A stretch of 64,000 nt of DNA from Pseudoxanthomonas sp. CF125 (GCF_900104085.1 NZ_FNLD01000001.1:2028331-2092330); one strand, 5' to 3'; shown: positions 51,339-60,558, numbered from the stretch's first letter. Numbers and translations are program-made. Notes: generated by a model from the letters alone, not told the origin.

Positions 51339-52306
51339 GACCGCTCGTAGTTGCTCAGCGCCAGCTCCAACAACGACTTGGCCTGCTCGCGCAGCACCGG
51401 CGGCTCGATGATTTCCGCATCGGCGCCGTAATGCAGGATGTCCATCAGTAGTTCCCGCGACACGCTGTAGGGCACTTTCAGCTGATAGCGGCCATCGGGC
51501 AGGAACTTGCCCTCCTGCTTGGAGTGCCATTGCTCGTCGGCCACCCAGCGCGCGGTCTTGGCGCTGAACACGATGGTGGCCCAGCCCTTGGGTTCGCCGG
51601 AGAAGATGCCGTAGCTGGAAGCCAGGTGCTGGTTGAGCTCGGCGTCGGTCAGATCGCGCGCCGCTTCGTCCAGCGCCTTGGCGTTGCTGATGCGGTCCAC
51701 GGCGAAACTGCGCAGCCCGGCGCGTTCGTGGTCCCACGCATCCAGGTACCAGTTGTCGCGGTAATGGGTGATGCGCTGCGGCGAAACCGTGCGCCGCGTG
51801 CGCTCGTCGGTGGAGCGCGCCCGGTATTCGAAATTCAGCTGCTTGCGCTCCAGCACCGCCGAGGCCACGCTGCGGAAACTGGCTTCATCCAGCCGGCGTC
51901 CGCGGTGCGGGATCACCCGTACCCGCTCCACCGGCCAGTGGTCGACGCCGGCATGGTCGGCCAGCAGGCCTTCGATGCGTTTCTGCAACGGCGCCAGCGC
52001 GCCGGCCAGCACGCCACCGCCGGTGCGCATCAGCAATTGCTGGGCGGCCAGCAGCGAATAGAGTTCTTCCGAACTCAGCCACAGGCCCGGCAGTTCGAAG
52101 CGTTCGCTTTCACCGGCCTGATAGCGGAAGCCGGCTTCGCCATCGCCCTCGATCGGGGCCATCAGCGCATCGCGCAGGTAGGCCAGGTCGCGATAGGCGG
52201 TGGCGCGCGAGCAGCCCAGTTCCTCTTGCAGGCGCTTGACCGTGACCGGGTAGCGCGCGGCCTTGAGGATGCGGTGCAGGGCGGTGATGCGTTCGATCTT
52301 GTCCAT
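51326..52306 (-). CDS. YafY/WYL-domain transcriptional regulator
   Basis: A 326-residue regulator starting MDKIERITALHRILKAARYP at 52306; the 78-residue upstream extension is rejected. It has an N-terminal HTH (VKRLQEELGCSRATAYRDLA), a WYL ligand domain (RRTVSPQRITHYRDNWYLDA) and a C-terminal WCX part (VPYSVSRELLMDILHYGADA). WYL proteins sense nucleic acids or small ligands. The last codons (S-G-A-stop) lie in the palindromic start of the tandem repeat, so the stop TAG is repeat-derived. Confidence 0.92.
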   Translation of the reverse strand: MDKIERITALHRILKAARYPVTVKRLQEELGCSRATAYRDLAYLRDALMAPIEGDGEAGFRYQAGESERFELPGLWLSSEELYSLLAAQQLLMRTGGGVLAGALAPLQKRIEGLLADHAGVDHWPVERVRVIPHRGRRLDEASFRSVASAVLERKQLNFEYRARSTDERTRRTVSPQRITHYRDNWYLDAWDHERAGLRSFAVDRISNAKALDEAARDLTDAELNQHLASSYGIFSGEPKGWATIVFSAKTARWVADEQWHSKQEGKFLPDGRYQLKVPYSVSRELLMDILHYGADAEIIEPPVLREQAKSLLELALSNYERSSGA

Positions 52307-52490
52307 GCGCCGATTATGGCCGAGCCGTGGCCGTTTTCGCGATGAAGATGCCGTTGAAGCAAATACAGGGGACCGGCTGTTCGACAGCTTGGGCCCGTGC
52401 GGTGCCGGATCCCGCTGCGCAGTCACCCGTGCGCAGCGACCCCTCAACGCGCGGACCCAAGCTGCCGGCGCGCTGACGGAACCCGGCCGC

Positions 52491-52573
52491 GCGGGAGCGG
52501 CGTCCCCGCCGCGAGCTCTCAATGGCCCAGACAGGCGCATGCAGGAGCTCGCAGCAGAATGTCACTCCCACGC
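52491..52573. repeat. palindromic repeat family A, degenerate copy 4
   Basis: The left arm GCGGGAGCGGCGTCCCCGCC is well kept; the right arm (AGGAGCTCGCAGCAGAATGT...CTCCCACGC) has several mismatches. It lies in the 336-bp divergent gap between the WYL gene and the next lipoprotein gene; nothing else is seen there. Confidence 0.7.
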
Positions 52574-52642
52574 TATCCTTCTGTCATCAGGTTCGCCAGC
52601 CGGATCGATGATGTCTCCCTGCCCCCAGCCTTGGAGTCCCGC

Positions 52643-53293
52643 ATGACCTGCCGTCCACTTGCGCTTGCCTGTGTTGTCCTGGTCCTTGCAGCCTGCAAAC
52701 AGTCCGCACCCGCCGAACCGGGTGCGGATGCGAACCCGACCGCCTCCAACATGGCGGCGGAGAAGGCGGCGCCCCCCAGCCTGCTGTCGAGTCCCGAAGA
52801 CGAAGTAAAGGCATCGATGGACAAGTTCCTGAAAGCCAAGTCCTTCCATGCGGTGATGGTCATGGAGGGCGCGCGCGGGATGACCAATGAAATGGACTTC
52901 GTCGCCCCCGACCGCTACCGCATGAAGATGCCGGTGGGCACCCAGGTGATCGTCGGCGACACCATGTACATGCAGGCCGACGGCCGTTCGATGAAGGTGC
53001 CGCTGCCGAAAGGCACGCTGAGCCAATGGCGCGATCCGCTGAAGATCGAGGAGAACAAGGCCGGCCTGAGCGTCGAGGCGCTGGGCAGCGACAGCGTGGA
53101 AGGCCAGGCGGCGAAGAAGTATCTGGTCAGGAACACGCAGCCCGAAGCCAACGAGTTCACTTTCTGGATCGGCAGCGATGGCTTGCCCCTGCAGTTGCTG
53201 CACCAGGGACAGGCGCAGGGCAAACCCTATTCGATGACCTTGCGCTATTCGCGCTTCGATGACCCGTCGATAACCATCGATCCGCCGCAATGA
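52643..53293 (+). CDS. LolA/LppX-like hypothetical lipoprotein
   Basis: A 216-residue lipoprotein: signal MTCRPLALACVVLVLAACKQ with lipobox LAAC. The mature part forms a beta-rich half-barrel pattern as in LolA/LppX-like outer-membrane carriers: KSFHAVMVMEGARGMTNEMD, FVAPDRYRMKMPVGTQVIVG, AAKKYLVRNTQPEANEFTFW and PYSMTLRYSRFDDPSI. It might carry a lipid, or simply share the fold. It begins ahead of a smaller plus-strand gene, 73 bp downstream. Confidence 0.8.
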   Translation: MTCRPLALACVVLVLAACKQSAPAEPGADANPTASNMAAEKAAPPSLLSSPEDEVKASMDKFLKAKSFHAVMVMEGARGMTNEMDFVAPDRYRMKMPVGTQVIVGDTMYMQADGRSMKVPLPKGTLSQWRDPLKIEENKAGLSVEALGSDSVEGQAAKKYLVRNTQPEANEFTFWIGSDGLPLQLLHQGQAQGKPYSMTLRYSRFDDPSITIDPPQ

Positions 53294-53366
53294 TTTCCTA
53301 ACTTGCGTTTAACGGCTTGCTCCCCGAGCCGGCTGGCAGACTCCGCGCCGGATCAGCGGAGGTCAC

Positions 53367-53987
53367 ATGCAGGGAAGCGAGCGGCAGGCAGGCGCCACGC
53401 AGGTGATCGCGTGGCTGGGAGTGATTGGGGTGCATGCGTGTCTGTTGTGGCTGCTGACACGGCAGGAGCCAGGCACGGCCAACTTCGACGATGGACCGCG
53501 ATTGCGTCTGGTGTTCGTGACGCCTGCGCGGCCGCTACCGCCGCCGACACTACCTCCGCGTCCTTCAGTCCCGCCGGCCCAGATCCCGCGAGGTGCACCG
53601 ACAGCATCTCGCCCCCTAGTGGTCCTCACCGCTCCGGTCGCACAGACCAGCGAACCGGTGGTTCCTGCAGCCGACCAGTTGCAGGAGCAAGCCCGGGATT
53701 GGGCGGCCCGGCAGGCTCCACCGGCCTTCGCCGCCGACCCGTTCGGCAGCCGGCACGCACAGCTGCCCGGCGGAGACGGCCGCGGAAGATTCCGGATGAA
53801 GGAACCGCTGAGCCCGCAAAAGATCCTGCAGAAGATCGGAAGCATGGCCGGCGGCCCCGGCTACAGCCAATCGCCTTGTCCACGCATCGCTTCGAATCTT
53901 TCCGGCCTGCTGACCGCCACTTCCGAACACGAGCGCGAACTGCTGGACGAGGAATTGCGGCGTGATCGGGAATACTGCCGACCCTGA
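53367..53987 (+). CDS. TonB-like hypothetical membrane protein
   Basis: A 206-residue protein with a GGAGG ribosome site before ATG 53367. One N-terminal membrane helix (VIAWLGVIGVHACLLWLL) is followed by a proline-rich stretch (RPLPPPTLPPRPSVPPAQIP), as in TonB, and a C-terminal region with CPRIASNLSGLLTATSEHER. The TonB C-terminal fold is not evident, so energy transduction is not claimed. Periplasmic C-terminus. Confidence 0.65.
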   Translation: MQGSERQAGATQVIAWLGVIGVHACLLWLLTRQEPGTANFDDGPRLRLVFVTPARPLPPPTLPPRPSVPPAQIPRGAPTASRPLVVLTAPVAQTSEPVVPAADQLQEQARDWAARQAPPAFAADPFGSRHAQLPGGDGRGRFRMKEPLSPQKILQKIGSMAGGPGYSQSPCPRIASNLSGLLTATSEHERELLDEELRRDREYCRP

Positions 53988-54120
53988 ACGAAAACTTGCC
54001 GGCCAGGCGGGAAAAGTGAGAGTGAACAAACACTTGCACTGAAATTGTCAGATTGACGCGATACCATGTAACCGTTTTCAGACCCTGTCCCTGTTATCGC
54101 TCACTTCCCAGGCCACCTAC

Positions 54121-54924
54121 ATGTACCATCACCCGCTGCTTTTCCCCACCCTCCTCCTGGCCATGACCGCGCCTGCGGCCTGGGCCAATGACAAAGCCTG
54201 CCCCTGCGACGGGGAGGACAGCGGCAAGACCGAAGAAGTCTCGCACTGGACCGGCGGCGGCGAACTGGGCTTCGCCTCGGCCCGCGGCAACAGCATCAAC
54301 GAAAGCCTCAACGGCCGCTTCAATCTGCAGTACACGCAGGACGACTGGATCCACAGCATGGATCTGTTCGGCTTGCGCGCCCGCGCCGAATATCGGGTGG
54401 AGGACGAAAACGGCGGCATCACACGCCAGGCCAAGACCACCGCCAACCGCTACACGGTGGGCATCAACAGCGCGTTGAAGCTGGGCGAGCATCGCCAGTT
54501 CACTACCGCCGTGCGTGCGGAACAGGACGACTTCGCCACCTACGACCGGCTGCAGACCGCCAGCATCGGTTACGGCACGCGCATGATGGACGGCGAGCGC
54601 ACCAAGCTGGACGTGCAGGTGGGTCCGGGTTTCAGGCGCGCGCACAACGCCGAAGACGACGTTACCGAGACCGGGGTGATCGGCCGCGGCTTCGTAGGGC
54701 TGAAGTTCGACCTGACCGACAACACCGAACTGTCCAACAATCTGCTGGTCGAGTCGGGCAGCCACAACACCTACGCACAGAACGACCTCGGCGTTTCGGT
54801 GGCGATGAATTCGCACCTGGCGCTGAAGGCCGGGTTGCAGGCGCGCCGCAACAGCGAAGTCGAAGCCGACCGCAAGAAGACCGACACGCTGACCACCATG
54901 AACGTGGTGTACCGCTTCAAGTAG
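54121..54924 (+). CDS. DUF481 family outer-membrane protein
   Basis: A 267-residue protein with signal peptide MYHHPLLFPTLLLAMTAPAA. The mature part is all beta with alternating hydrophobic strands (WTGGGELGFASARGNSINES, LKFDLTDNTELSNNLLVESG, TLTTMNVVYRFK with the C-terminal Phe/Lys). This is typical of DUF481 (YdiY-like) outer-membrane barrels of unknown role. A CACPCDGED motif lies near the mature N-terminus. It is convergent with hemC. Confidence 0.88.
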   Translation: MYHHPLLFPTLLLAMTAPAAWANDKACPCDGEDSGKTEEVSHWTGGGELGFASARGNSINESLNGRFNLQYTQDDWIHSMDLFGLRARAEYRVEDENGGITRQAKTTANRYTVGINSALKLGEHRQFTTAVRAEQDDFATYDRLQTASIGYGTRMMDGERTKLDVQVGPGFRRAHNAEDDVTETGVIGRGFVGLKFDLTDNTELSNNLLVESGSHNTYAQNDLGVSVAMNSHLALKAGLQARRNSEVEADRKKTDTLTTMNVVYRFK

Positions 54925-54939
54925 GCGGTCGCGCACTCG

Positions 54940-55083
54940 GTAGGAGCTGCGTAAGCTGCGACCGTAACAGCCGGACCGACTCGAAGGGTCGTAGAGGCCG
55001 ATCCGGGCCAGCAATGGTTTTCCGGATCGTGTTCGATTTCGCTATCCCGGCATTAGTCAGGTCGCAGCTTACGCAGCTCCTAC
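54940..55083. repeat. palindromic repeat family C, copy 2
   Basis: Arms GTAGGAGCTGCGTAAGCTGC and its inverse GCAGCTTACGCAGCTCCTAC are 24 bp and perfect, separated by about 96 bp. It lies between the convergent DUF481 and hemC stops. Confidence 0.88.
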
Positions 55084-55100
55084 ACGACCGACGTGGGCCG

Positions 55101-56006
55101 CTAGAGAAACTCACCGGCGCCCCGCGCCAGCAGCTCCCGGGCCACGGCCTGTCCCAGCGCTTCCGGCGCGTCGCTCGCCGCTTCGTCCTGCGCCCGCGCC
55201 ATGCGCCCGTCGCTAGCAGAGCCGACCAGTCCACTCAAATGCAGGCGGTCGCCGTGCAATTGCGCATAGGCCGCCACCGGCACGTGGCAGCTTCCATGCA
55301 GCGCCCGGTTCATCGCCCGCTCGGCTTCCACGCAGGTCCGGGTAGGCGCGTGATCCAGCGCCGAAAGCATTTCCTGCATCCGCGCATCGCCGGCGCGGCA
55401 TTCGATCGCTATCGCCCCCTGCGCCGGCGCCGGCAACCAATCCGGCGCGGCCAGGCGCACGCCGATGCGGTCGTGGAAACCCAGCCGCTGCAGACCCGCG
55501 CAGGCCAGCACGATGGCGTCGTAGTCGCCCGCGTCCAGCTTGGCCAGGCGCGTATTGACGTTGCCGCGCAGATCCAGCAACTGCAGGTCGTGCCTGCGCG
55601 CGCGCAGTTGCGCCTGCCGCCGCAGCGAGGACGTGCCGACGCGCGCGCCCTGCGGCAGGGCATCCAGCGAAGCGTGAAGATTGCTGATAAAGGCATCGGC
55701 GGGGTCGGCGCGTTCCAGGATCGCCGACAAGGCGAACGGCGCATCCAGCTCCATCGGCACGTCCTTGAGCGAATGCACCGCGCAGTCGGCCTCGCCCCTC
55801 AGCATGGCCAGCTCCAATTCTTTCAGGAACAGGCCCTTGCCGCCGATCGCGGCCAGCGAACGATCCAGCACGTCGTCGCCGCGGGTGCTCATCGGCACCA
55901 GGCTCACTTCGATTCCGGGGTGCGCCGCGCGCAGCAGCGTGGCCACGTGTTCGGTCTGCCAGAGGGCCAGCGGGCTCTTGCGGGTGGCGATGCGGATCTG
56001 CTTCAT
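55101..56006 (-). CDS. hemC: porphobilinogen deaminase
   Basis: A 301-residue heme/siroheme pathway enzyme building hydroxymethylbilane. It starts [20 protein letters not shown] at 56006. The conserved parts are [24 protein letters not shown] ([20 protein letters not shown]), [29 protein letters not shown], and the dipyrromethane-binding Cys in [14 protein letters not shown]. Length is normal. It is 330 bp from algR across stacked palindromes. Confidence 0.96.
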   Translation of the reverse strand: MKQIRIATRKSPLALWQTEHVATLLRAAHPGIEVSLVPMSTRGDDVLDRSLAAIGGKGLFLKELELAMLRGEADCAVHSLKDVPMELDAPFALSAILERADPADAFISNLHASLDALPQGARVGTSSLRRQAQLRARRHDLQLLDLRGNVNTRLAKLDAGDYDAIVLACAGLQRLGFHDRIGVRLAAPDWLPAPAQGAIAIECRAGDARMQEMLSALDHAPTRTCVEAERAMNRALHGSCHVPVAAYAQLHGDRLHLSGLVGSASDGRMARAQDEAASDAPEALGQAVARELLARGAGEFL

Positions 56007-56084
56007 GCGGTCATTATGAAGCCGGTGCGGGGAGCTGGATAGGCGGCTCAATGTCCCGTTTCAGTTCCGATATCCGCTTCTATA

Positions 56085-56194
56085 TCCCGTTCGTGGTGAG
56101 CTTGTCGAACCACGCTTTTCGCAGGATGCGCTAGTGCCGCGATCTGGGAGATGCCCGCCAAGAGCGTGGTTCGACAGACTCACCACGAACGGGA
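56085..56194. repeat. palindromic repeat family E
   Basis: TCCCGTTCGTGGTGAGCTTG... (56085-56116) and the inverse (...CTCACCACGAACGGGA, to 56194) pair around a loop of about 45 bp. It is one of two palindromes in the hemC-algR gap. Confidence 0.88.
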
Positions 56195-56238
56195 TTTCAT
56201 AGTCGTGTACTTTTCTAGGAGCCTCCGAACAACTCGAA

Positions 56239-56312
56239 TGTCATCCCGAGCGTAGCGAGGGATCTGCTGTTTTGCGTCGGAAAACAGATCCCTCGCTACG
56301 CTCGGGATGACA
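56239..56312. repeat. palindromic repeat family F
   Basis: TGTCATCCCGAGCGTAGCGA and its inverse TCGCTACGCTCGGGATGACA are perfect arms of about 32 bp around a short loop (TTTTGCGTCGGAAAA). It ends 24 bp before the algR stop, so it may act as its terminator. Confidence 0.9.
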
Positions 56313-56336
56313 GGACAAGGGTTGTTCCGACCTTCG

Positions 56337-57068
56337 CTAAAGGTTCTTGACTGTATCCCGCAACCCCGCCACGCAGCGGCGGCTGACCTCGAGCGGCTCT
56401 TTGCCGTGGCGCAGGACGGCTTGCACGCGGCCATCGCCGATGCGCTTGAGTTCGGTGATTTCATGCCGGGCCACCAGGCAGTTGCGGTGGATGCGCACGA
56501 AGCGTCCGTTGAATTCGTCCTCCAGCGAACGCAGCGATTCCTCGATCAGATCCTCGCCGCGCGCGTGGTGGACCACCACGTATTTCTCTTCGGCCTGCAG
56601 GTAGTGCACGTCTTCCACCGGAATCAGGCGCAGGCTGCCGCGCATGCGCGCACACAGATGCGTGCGCGGGATGCGGCCCGGTTGCGCCGGCGCCTGGGTT
56701 TCGCGGCCGGCGATGAAGGTGCGGGCACGTTCCAGCGCCACGGCAAGCCGTTCGGCACGCACCGGCTTCATCAGGTAATCGATGGCCGCGGCATCGAACG
56801 CCGACAGCGCGTGCTCGTCGTAAGCCGTGCAGAACACCACCGCCGGCCGCGGATCGAAGGCGGTGAGGTGGCGGGCCGCTTCCAGCCCATCGACGCCGGG
56901 CATGGCGATGTCCAGCAGTACCAGGTCGGGCCGGAATTCGGCGCAGGCTTGCAAAGCGCTCAACCCGTTATCGGCCTCGGCCACGACTTCCACGCCGGCG
57001 TGCTCGGCCAGCAGCGCGCGCAGGCGCTCGCGGGCCAGGGGTTCGTCGTCGGCGATAACCACCTTCAC
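56337..57068 (-). CDS. algR: AlgR-type LytTR response regulator
   Basis: A 243-residue regulator starting at GTG 57068 (V-K-V-V-I-A-D-D-E). The receiver has Asp in LVLLDIAMPGVDGL and Lys in LMKPVRAERL; the LytTR domain shows RLIPVEDVHYLQAEEKYVVV, RIHRNCLVARHEITEL and VSRRCVAGLRDTVKNL. Linkage with hemC is the usual algR setting in pseudomonads and xanthomonads. The partner kinase AlgZ/FimS, normally adjacent, is missing here; an esterase gene occupies that place. The longer frame to 57170 is rejected. Confidence 0.9.
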   Translation of the reverse strand: MKVVIADDEPLARERLRALLAEHAGVEVVAEADNGLSALQACAEFRPDLVLLDIAMPGVDGLEAARHLTAFDPRPAVVFCTAYDEHALSAFDAAAIDYLMKPVRAERLAVALERARTFIAGRETQAPAQPGRIPRTHLCARMRGSLRLIPVEDVHYLQAEEKYVVVHHARGEDLIEESLRSLEDEFNGRFVRIHRNCLVARHEITELKRIGDGRVQAVLRHGKEPLEVSRRCVAGLRDTVKNL

Positions 57069-57170
57069 GGTGCCTGCTTCCTCGGTTCTGCGGAGATCGG
57101 TTCTGCGAAGAGACGCGAGTCCATGGTAGCGACCGTTCCGGCCAGCGTCACCCTGCGACGCGGCGCACAC

Positions 57171-57866
57171 TTAGGCGTGGGCGAATCGCCGCGCCATCCA
57201 GTCGCCCAGGGCGGCTATTTCCTCGGCGCAGACCTGGTGCGCCATCGGGTAGCGGTGCCATTCCACCGCGAAACCGAACGATTGCAGCAGCTGCGCGCTG
57301 CGTTCGGCGTGCACCAGCGGAATCACCGGATCGGCCGCGCCATGGGCCATGAAGACCGGCTGGGTTGCCGCGCCTTCGCTTAGCGATGCTTTCAGGGATT
57401 CCGCCGCGGCCTCGGCGCCGGGCAGATAGGTCGACAGGGCGATCAGCCCTCCCAGCGGGGTTTTCCGCCGCAGGCCCGCCGTCAGCGCGATGGCGCCGCC
57501 CTGGGAAAAGCCGGCCAGCAGGATCCGTTGCGGTTCGATGCCGCGCGCGTGTTCGCGGTCTATCAATGCGCCGGTCTGCAGCACGGACTGGTCGACGCCC
57601 TCGCTGTCGGCGCGGGTGGGGAAGTCCATGCCGACGATGTCGTACCACGCGCGCATGCGCACGCCGTTGTTGATGGTGACCGCGCGTACCGGCGCGTGCG
57701 GGAAGACGAAGCGCAGGGACGGCCAGCCCTCACGCACCAGTTCGGGCACCAGCGGCGCGAAGTCGTGGCCGTCGGCGCCCAGGCCGTGCAGCCAGATGAC
57801 CGACCATTGCGGCGACGGGCCGGTTTCCTGTTCTACGGTTTCGAGCAGATCGATGGCGTTGTCCAT
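57171..57866 (-). CDS. carboxylesterase/phospholipase-type alpha/beta hydrolase
   Basis: A 231-residue enzyme of the acyl-protein thioesterase/carboxylesterase II family: WSVIWLHGLGADGHDFAPLV, the nucleophile in LLAGFSQGGAIALTAGLRRK, Asp in MAHGAADPVIPLVHAERS, and His in YPMAHQVCAEEIAALGDWMA. It hydrolyses short-chain esters; the physiological substrate is unknown. Its stop is 102 bp before the algR GTG, so the two may be co-transcribed. Confidence 0.93.
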   Translation of the reverse strand: MDNAIDLLETVEQETGPSPQWSVIWLHGLGADGHDFAPLVPELVREGWPSLRFVFPHAPVRAVTINNGVRMRAWYDIVGMDFPTRADSEGVDQSVLQTGALIDREHARGIEPQRILLAGFSQGGAIALTAGLRRKTPLGGLIALSTYLPGAEAAAESLKASLSEGAATQPVFMAHGAADPVIPLVHAERSAQLLQSFGFAVEWHRYPMAHQVCAEEIAALGDWMARRFAHA

Positions 57867-57928
57867 GGCTCATTGTGGACGACCCGGCTGCCGCTTACAA
57901 AGCCGCCATTGAAGGAAGGCGCAACGAA

Positions 57929-57952
57929 AGACCCCGGCCTGAGCCGGGGTCT
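57929..57952 (-). terminator. rho-independent terminator after the TonB-dependent receptor
   Basis: AGACCCCGGC and GCCGGGGTCT form a perfect 10-bp stem with a CTGA loop. On the minus strand it is followed by TTTCG. It lies 24 bp after the receptor stop and closes the operon. Confidence 0.85.
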
Positions 57953-57975
57953 GGGGCACCAATCGCTCCGATGGG

Positions 57976-60516
57976 TCAGAACTTCTGCGAGAACCTCAAT
58001 CCCACCGTGCGCGGCGGGGAGGTGACGGTGTAGATCTGGCCGTTTTCGTAGCCGGGTACGGGTGCATGATCAACGTTGCCGCATACCGATTCGGCGCATT
58101 GGGTGAACCGGGCGATCTGCGGACGCTCGTCGAATGCGTTGCTGACGAACAGGTCCAAAGCCCAATTGTTCTTGGCGATGCCCACCGAGAAATCGGCCGT
58201 GGTGTAGGCCGGCAGGTCGCCCAGGATTTCCCGTTCCGCCGTACGCAGATCGGAAGTGCGTTCGCCCACATGCACCACCGCTCCCTGTACATAGGCATCG
58301 AAGCCGCCGATGTTGAACAGGTAGCGCGCGGTCAGGTTGCCCTTGAACTTGGGCGTTACCGGCAGCTGCGTACCGCTGGACGCTTCCGGACCTTCGAACT
58401 CCTCTCCTGTCTCCGGATTGATGACTCCTACCGGGCACTCGGTGATCGGCTTGCCGGACGAGTCGGTCAAACCGCAGAAATTCTCGGTCAGTTTGGCGTC
58501 GTAGAACGCCGCACCGGCGGTGAGCTGCAGGTTGTAGGTGGCGGCGAAATTCATTTCCATTTCCAGACCGTTGATGCGCGCCTGGTTCGCGTTCTTGATT
58601 TCGGTGAGGCCGTTGGCGCCAAGAATGCTGAACTGGAAATCCTCCCACTCCTGCCGGAACACCGCACCATTGAAGGTCAGGCGGTTGTCCATCCAACTGG
58701 TTTTCCAACCCAGCTCGTAGTTGGTCAGATAATCCGACACATACGGCGGCAGGCTGCCGCGGCGGTTGTTGCCGCCCGGGCGATAACCCTCCGACCAGGT
58801 GCCGTAGATCATCTTGGTATCGCTGAACTCGTAGGTGACGTTGAACTTGCCGATGGTGTCGTGCTCTTTCAGCTCCTTGTCGATGTTCACGCACGGCGAG
58901 TTCATGAACGGCGTCTCGGGATCGGCGCAGAAAGCATCGGTGGGATTGTCCGGATCGTCGATGACGTAGCTGGCGAAACCGTGGAAGCCTTTAAGCGTGT
59001 TGTCCACCCGGAACGAACGGAAGCCCGCCATTGCGGTCAGTTTGTCGGTGATGTCGAACGAGAATTCGCCGAACACCGCTTCGTCGTGGTCCTCTCGTAT
59101 CTGCTTGGTCAGCCACAGCGTGCCCGGCCAGCCTGGCACCGAAAGATCGGTGGCCAGTCCGTCGATGCGGTAGTCCTGCTGGATGTCGTGCCTCTGGTTC
59201 TGCCAGAACAGGCCGCCGACGAAGCGGAAGCGGTTTTCGGCCGGAGAGGAAATGCGCAACTCGTGGCTGGTCTTCTTGTAGCCGTCCTTGCCCCGGATGT
59301 ATTGCGACGGATTGATGAAATCGCCGTTGTCGTTGTAGATGGAGCCGCCGTAGGCGTACAGCGTGTCGTACCAGAAAGAATAGTCGCTGTAGTCCGAATC
59401 GGTTTCGTCGTCGCGCTTGAGGTGGGCGAAGGCATAGGTGATGTCGAAATTGCCGATCTTGCCCTCCACGGTCAACGCCGCCTGCATCCACTTGTCCTCG
59501 GTGCGCTCGGGATAGTAGTGGTTCACGGCCAGGTCGCCGACGCTCTCGTCGAAGGCGAAGAGGCCGTTGCTGGTCGCGCGCTGGCCCATCACAGTCGGAC
59601 TGATGGTCCAGTTTTCGTTGAGGTCCAGCCGCAAGGCCAGGCGGGCGCCGGTCGTATCGACATCGTTGTAGTTGTCCTTGGCGCGCCCGGTGCACAGGAG
59701 CAGATCGGTGGAAGTGCAATCGCGGTTGCTGACCACGCCGCCCCAACTCGGTACATCGTCCGGGTCGCGGATCGGGAATTGGCGGTCGTTCTCCCGGTTG
59801 TCGATATATCCCGCATCGTGCTGGTTCCAGCCCACCAGGCGAATCGCCGCCTTTTCGGACAGCGGAATATTGACGAAGCCTTCGGCCACGTGCCCGGTGC
59901 CGCCGTGGCTGACGCTGTTGGCTTCCAGGCTGTAGCCGGCTTCGAAACCGGTGGGGTCGGGCTTGTTGGTGATGATGCGGATGGTGCCGGCCTGCGAGCT
60001 GGCGCCGTACAGCGTGCCCTGCGGGCCGGAGAGCACTTCGACGCGCGCGATGTCGTAGATGTGCAGATCCAGCGGACCCTGGATGGTGGTGACCGGTTGT
60101 TCGTCCAGGTACACGCCTACGCTGGGAAGCGGACCGGAATGGTTGCCATCACCGCCGCTGGACACGCCGCGCATGTAGATCTGCGCGAAGCCGGGGCCGA
60201 AGGTCTGGTAGGAAACGCTGGGCAGGTATTTCACGTAGTCCTCGAAATCGCTTACGTTGAGCTCTTCGAGTTTTTCGGTGCCCAGCACCTGGATGCTGAT
60301 CGGCACCTTCTGCAGGTTTTCCGAGCGCCTTTGCGAGGTCACCGTGATGGTGTCCAGGGTGGCGGCTTCTTTTTCCGCAGGCGTCGGCGCGGGCGTGGCT
60401 TCCTGCGCGAAGGCCGCCGAGCCCACCGCAAGGTAGATGGCGGCGGCCAACGGCAATCTGGCAAAAGACGACGGGGGTTTTCTTCGTTCGCTTCGTTTCG
60501 TTTCGTGTCTGCTCAT
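57976..60516 (-). CDS. TonB-dependent outer-membrane receptor
   Basis: An 846-residue receptor starting MSRHETKRSERRKPPSSFAR at ATG 60516, with a GGAGAGAG ribosome site 8 bases ahead. After the signal peptide (about 20-37, SAAFAQ) comes a TonB box region (LDTITVTSQRRSENLQKVPI), the plug (LPSVGVYLDEQPVTTIQGPL, VEVLSGPQGTLYGASSQAGT) and a 22-strand barrel ending in VGLRFSQKF. The class resembles receptors for complex or peptide-type ligands rather than simple siderophores. It ends an apparent operon with the sulfotransferase and an M20 peptidase. Confidence 0.93.
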   Translation of the reverse strand: MSRHETKRSERRKPPSSFARLPLAAAIYLAVGSAAFAQEATPAPTPAEKEAATLDTITVTSQRRSENLQKVPISIQVLGTEKLEELNVSDFEDYVKYLPSVSYQTFGPGFAQIYMRGVSSGGDGNHSGPLPSVGVYLDEQPVTTIQGPLDLHIYDIARVEVLSGPQGTLYGASSQAGTIRIITNKPDPTGFEAGYSLEANSVSHGGTGHVAEGFVNIPLSEKAAIRLVGWNQHDAGYIDNRENDRQFPIRDPDDVPSWGGVVSNRDCTSTDLLLCTGRAKDNYNDVDTTGARLALRLDLNENWTISPTVMGQRATSNGLFAFDESVGDLAVNHYYPERTEDKWMQAALTVEGKIGNFDITYAFAHLKRDDETDSDYSDYSFWYDTLYAYGGSIYNDNGDFINPSQYIRGKDGYKKTSHELRISSPAENRFRFVGGLFWQNQRHDIQQDYRIDGLATDLSVPGWPGTLWLTKQIREDHDEAVFGEFSFDITDKLTAMAGFRSFRVDNTLKGFHGFASYVIDDPDNPTDAFCADPETPFMNSPCVNIDKELKEHDTIGKFNVTYEFSDTKMIYGTWSEGYRPGGNNRRGSLPPYVSDYLTNYELGWKTSWMDNRLTFNGAVFRQEWEDFQFSILGANGLTEIKNANQARINGLEMEMNFAATYNLQLTAGAAFYDAKLTENFCGLTDSSGKPITECPVGVINPETGEEFEGPEASSGTQLPVTPKFKGNLTARYLFNIGGFDAYVQGAVVHVGERTSDLRTAEREILGDLPAYTTADFSVGIAKNNWALDLFVSNAFDERPQIARFTQCAESVCGNVDHAPVPGYENGQIYTVTSPPRTVGLRFSQKF

Positions 60517-60558
60517 CTGCGTCACTCTCTCCAGTGATGGTTGTCGATGCTTGGATAA

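Noticed and set aside
58066..60537. Long plus-strand ORF (over 800 codons) opposite the TonB-dependent receptor
   Set aside because: Its composition is that of a shadow of GC-rich coding DNA; the minus strand encodes a clear receptor with signal peptide and plug motifs.
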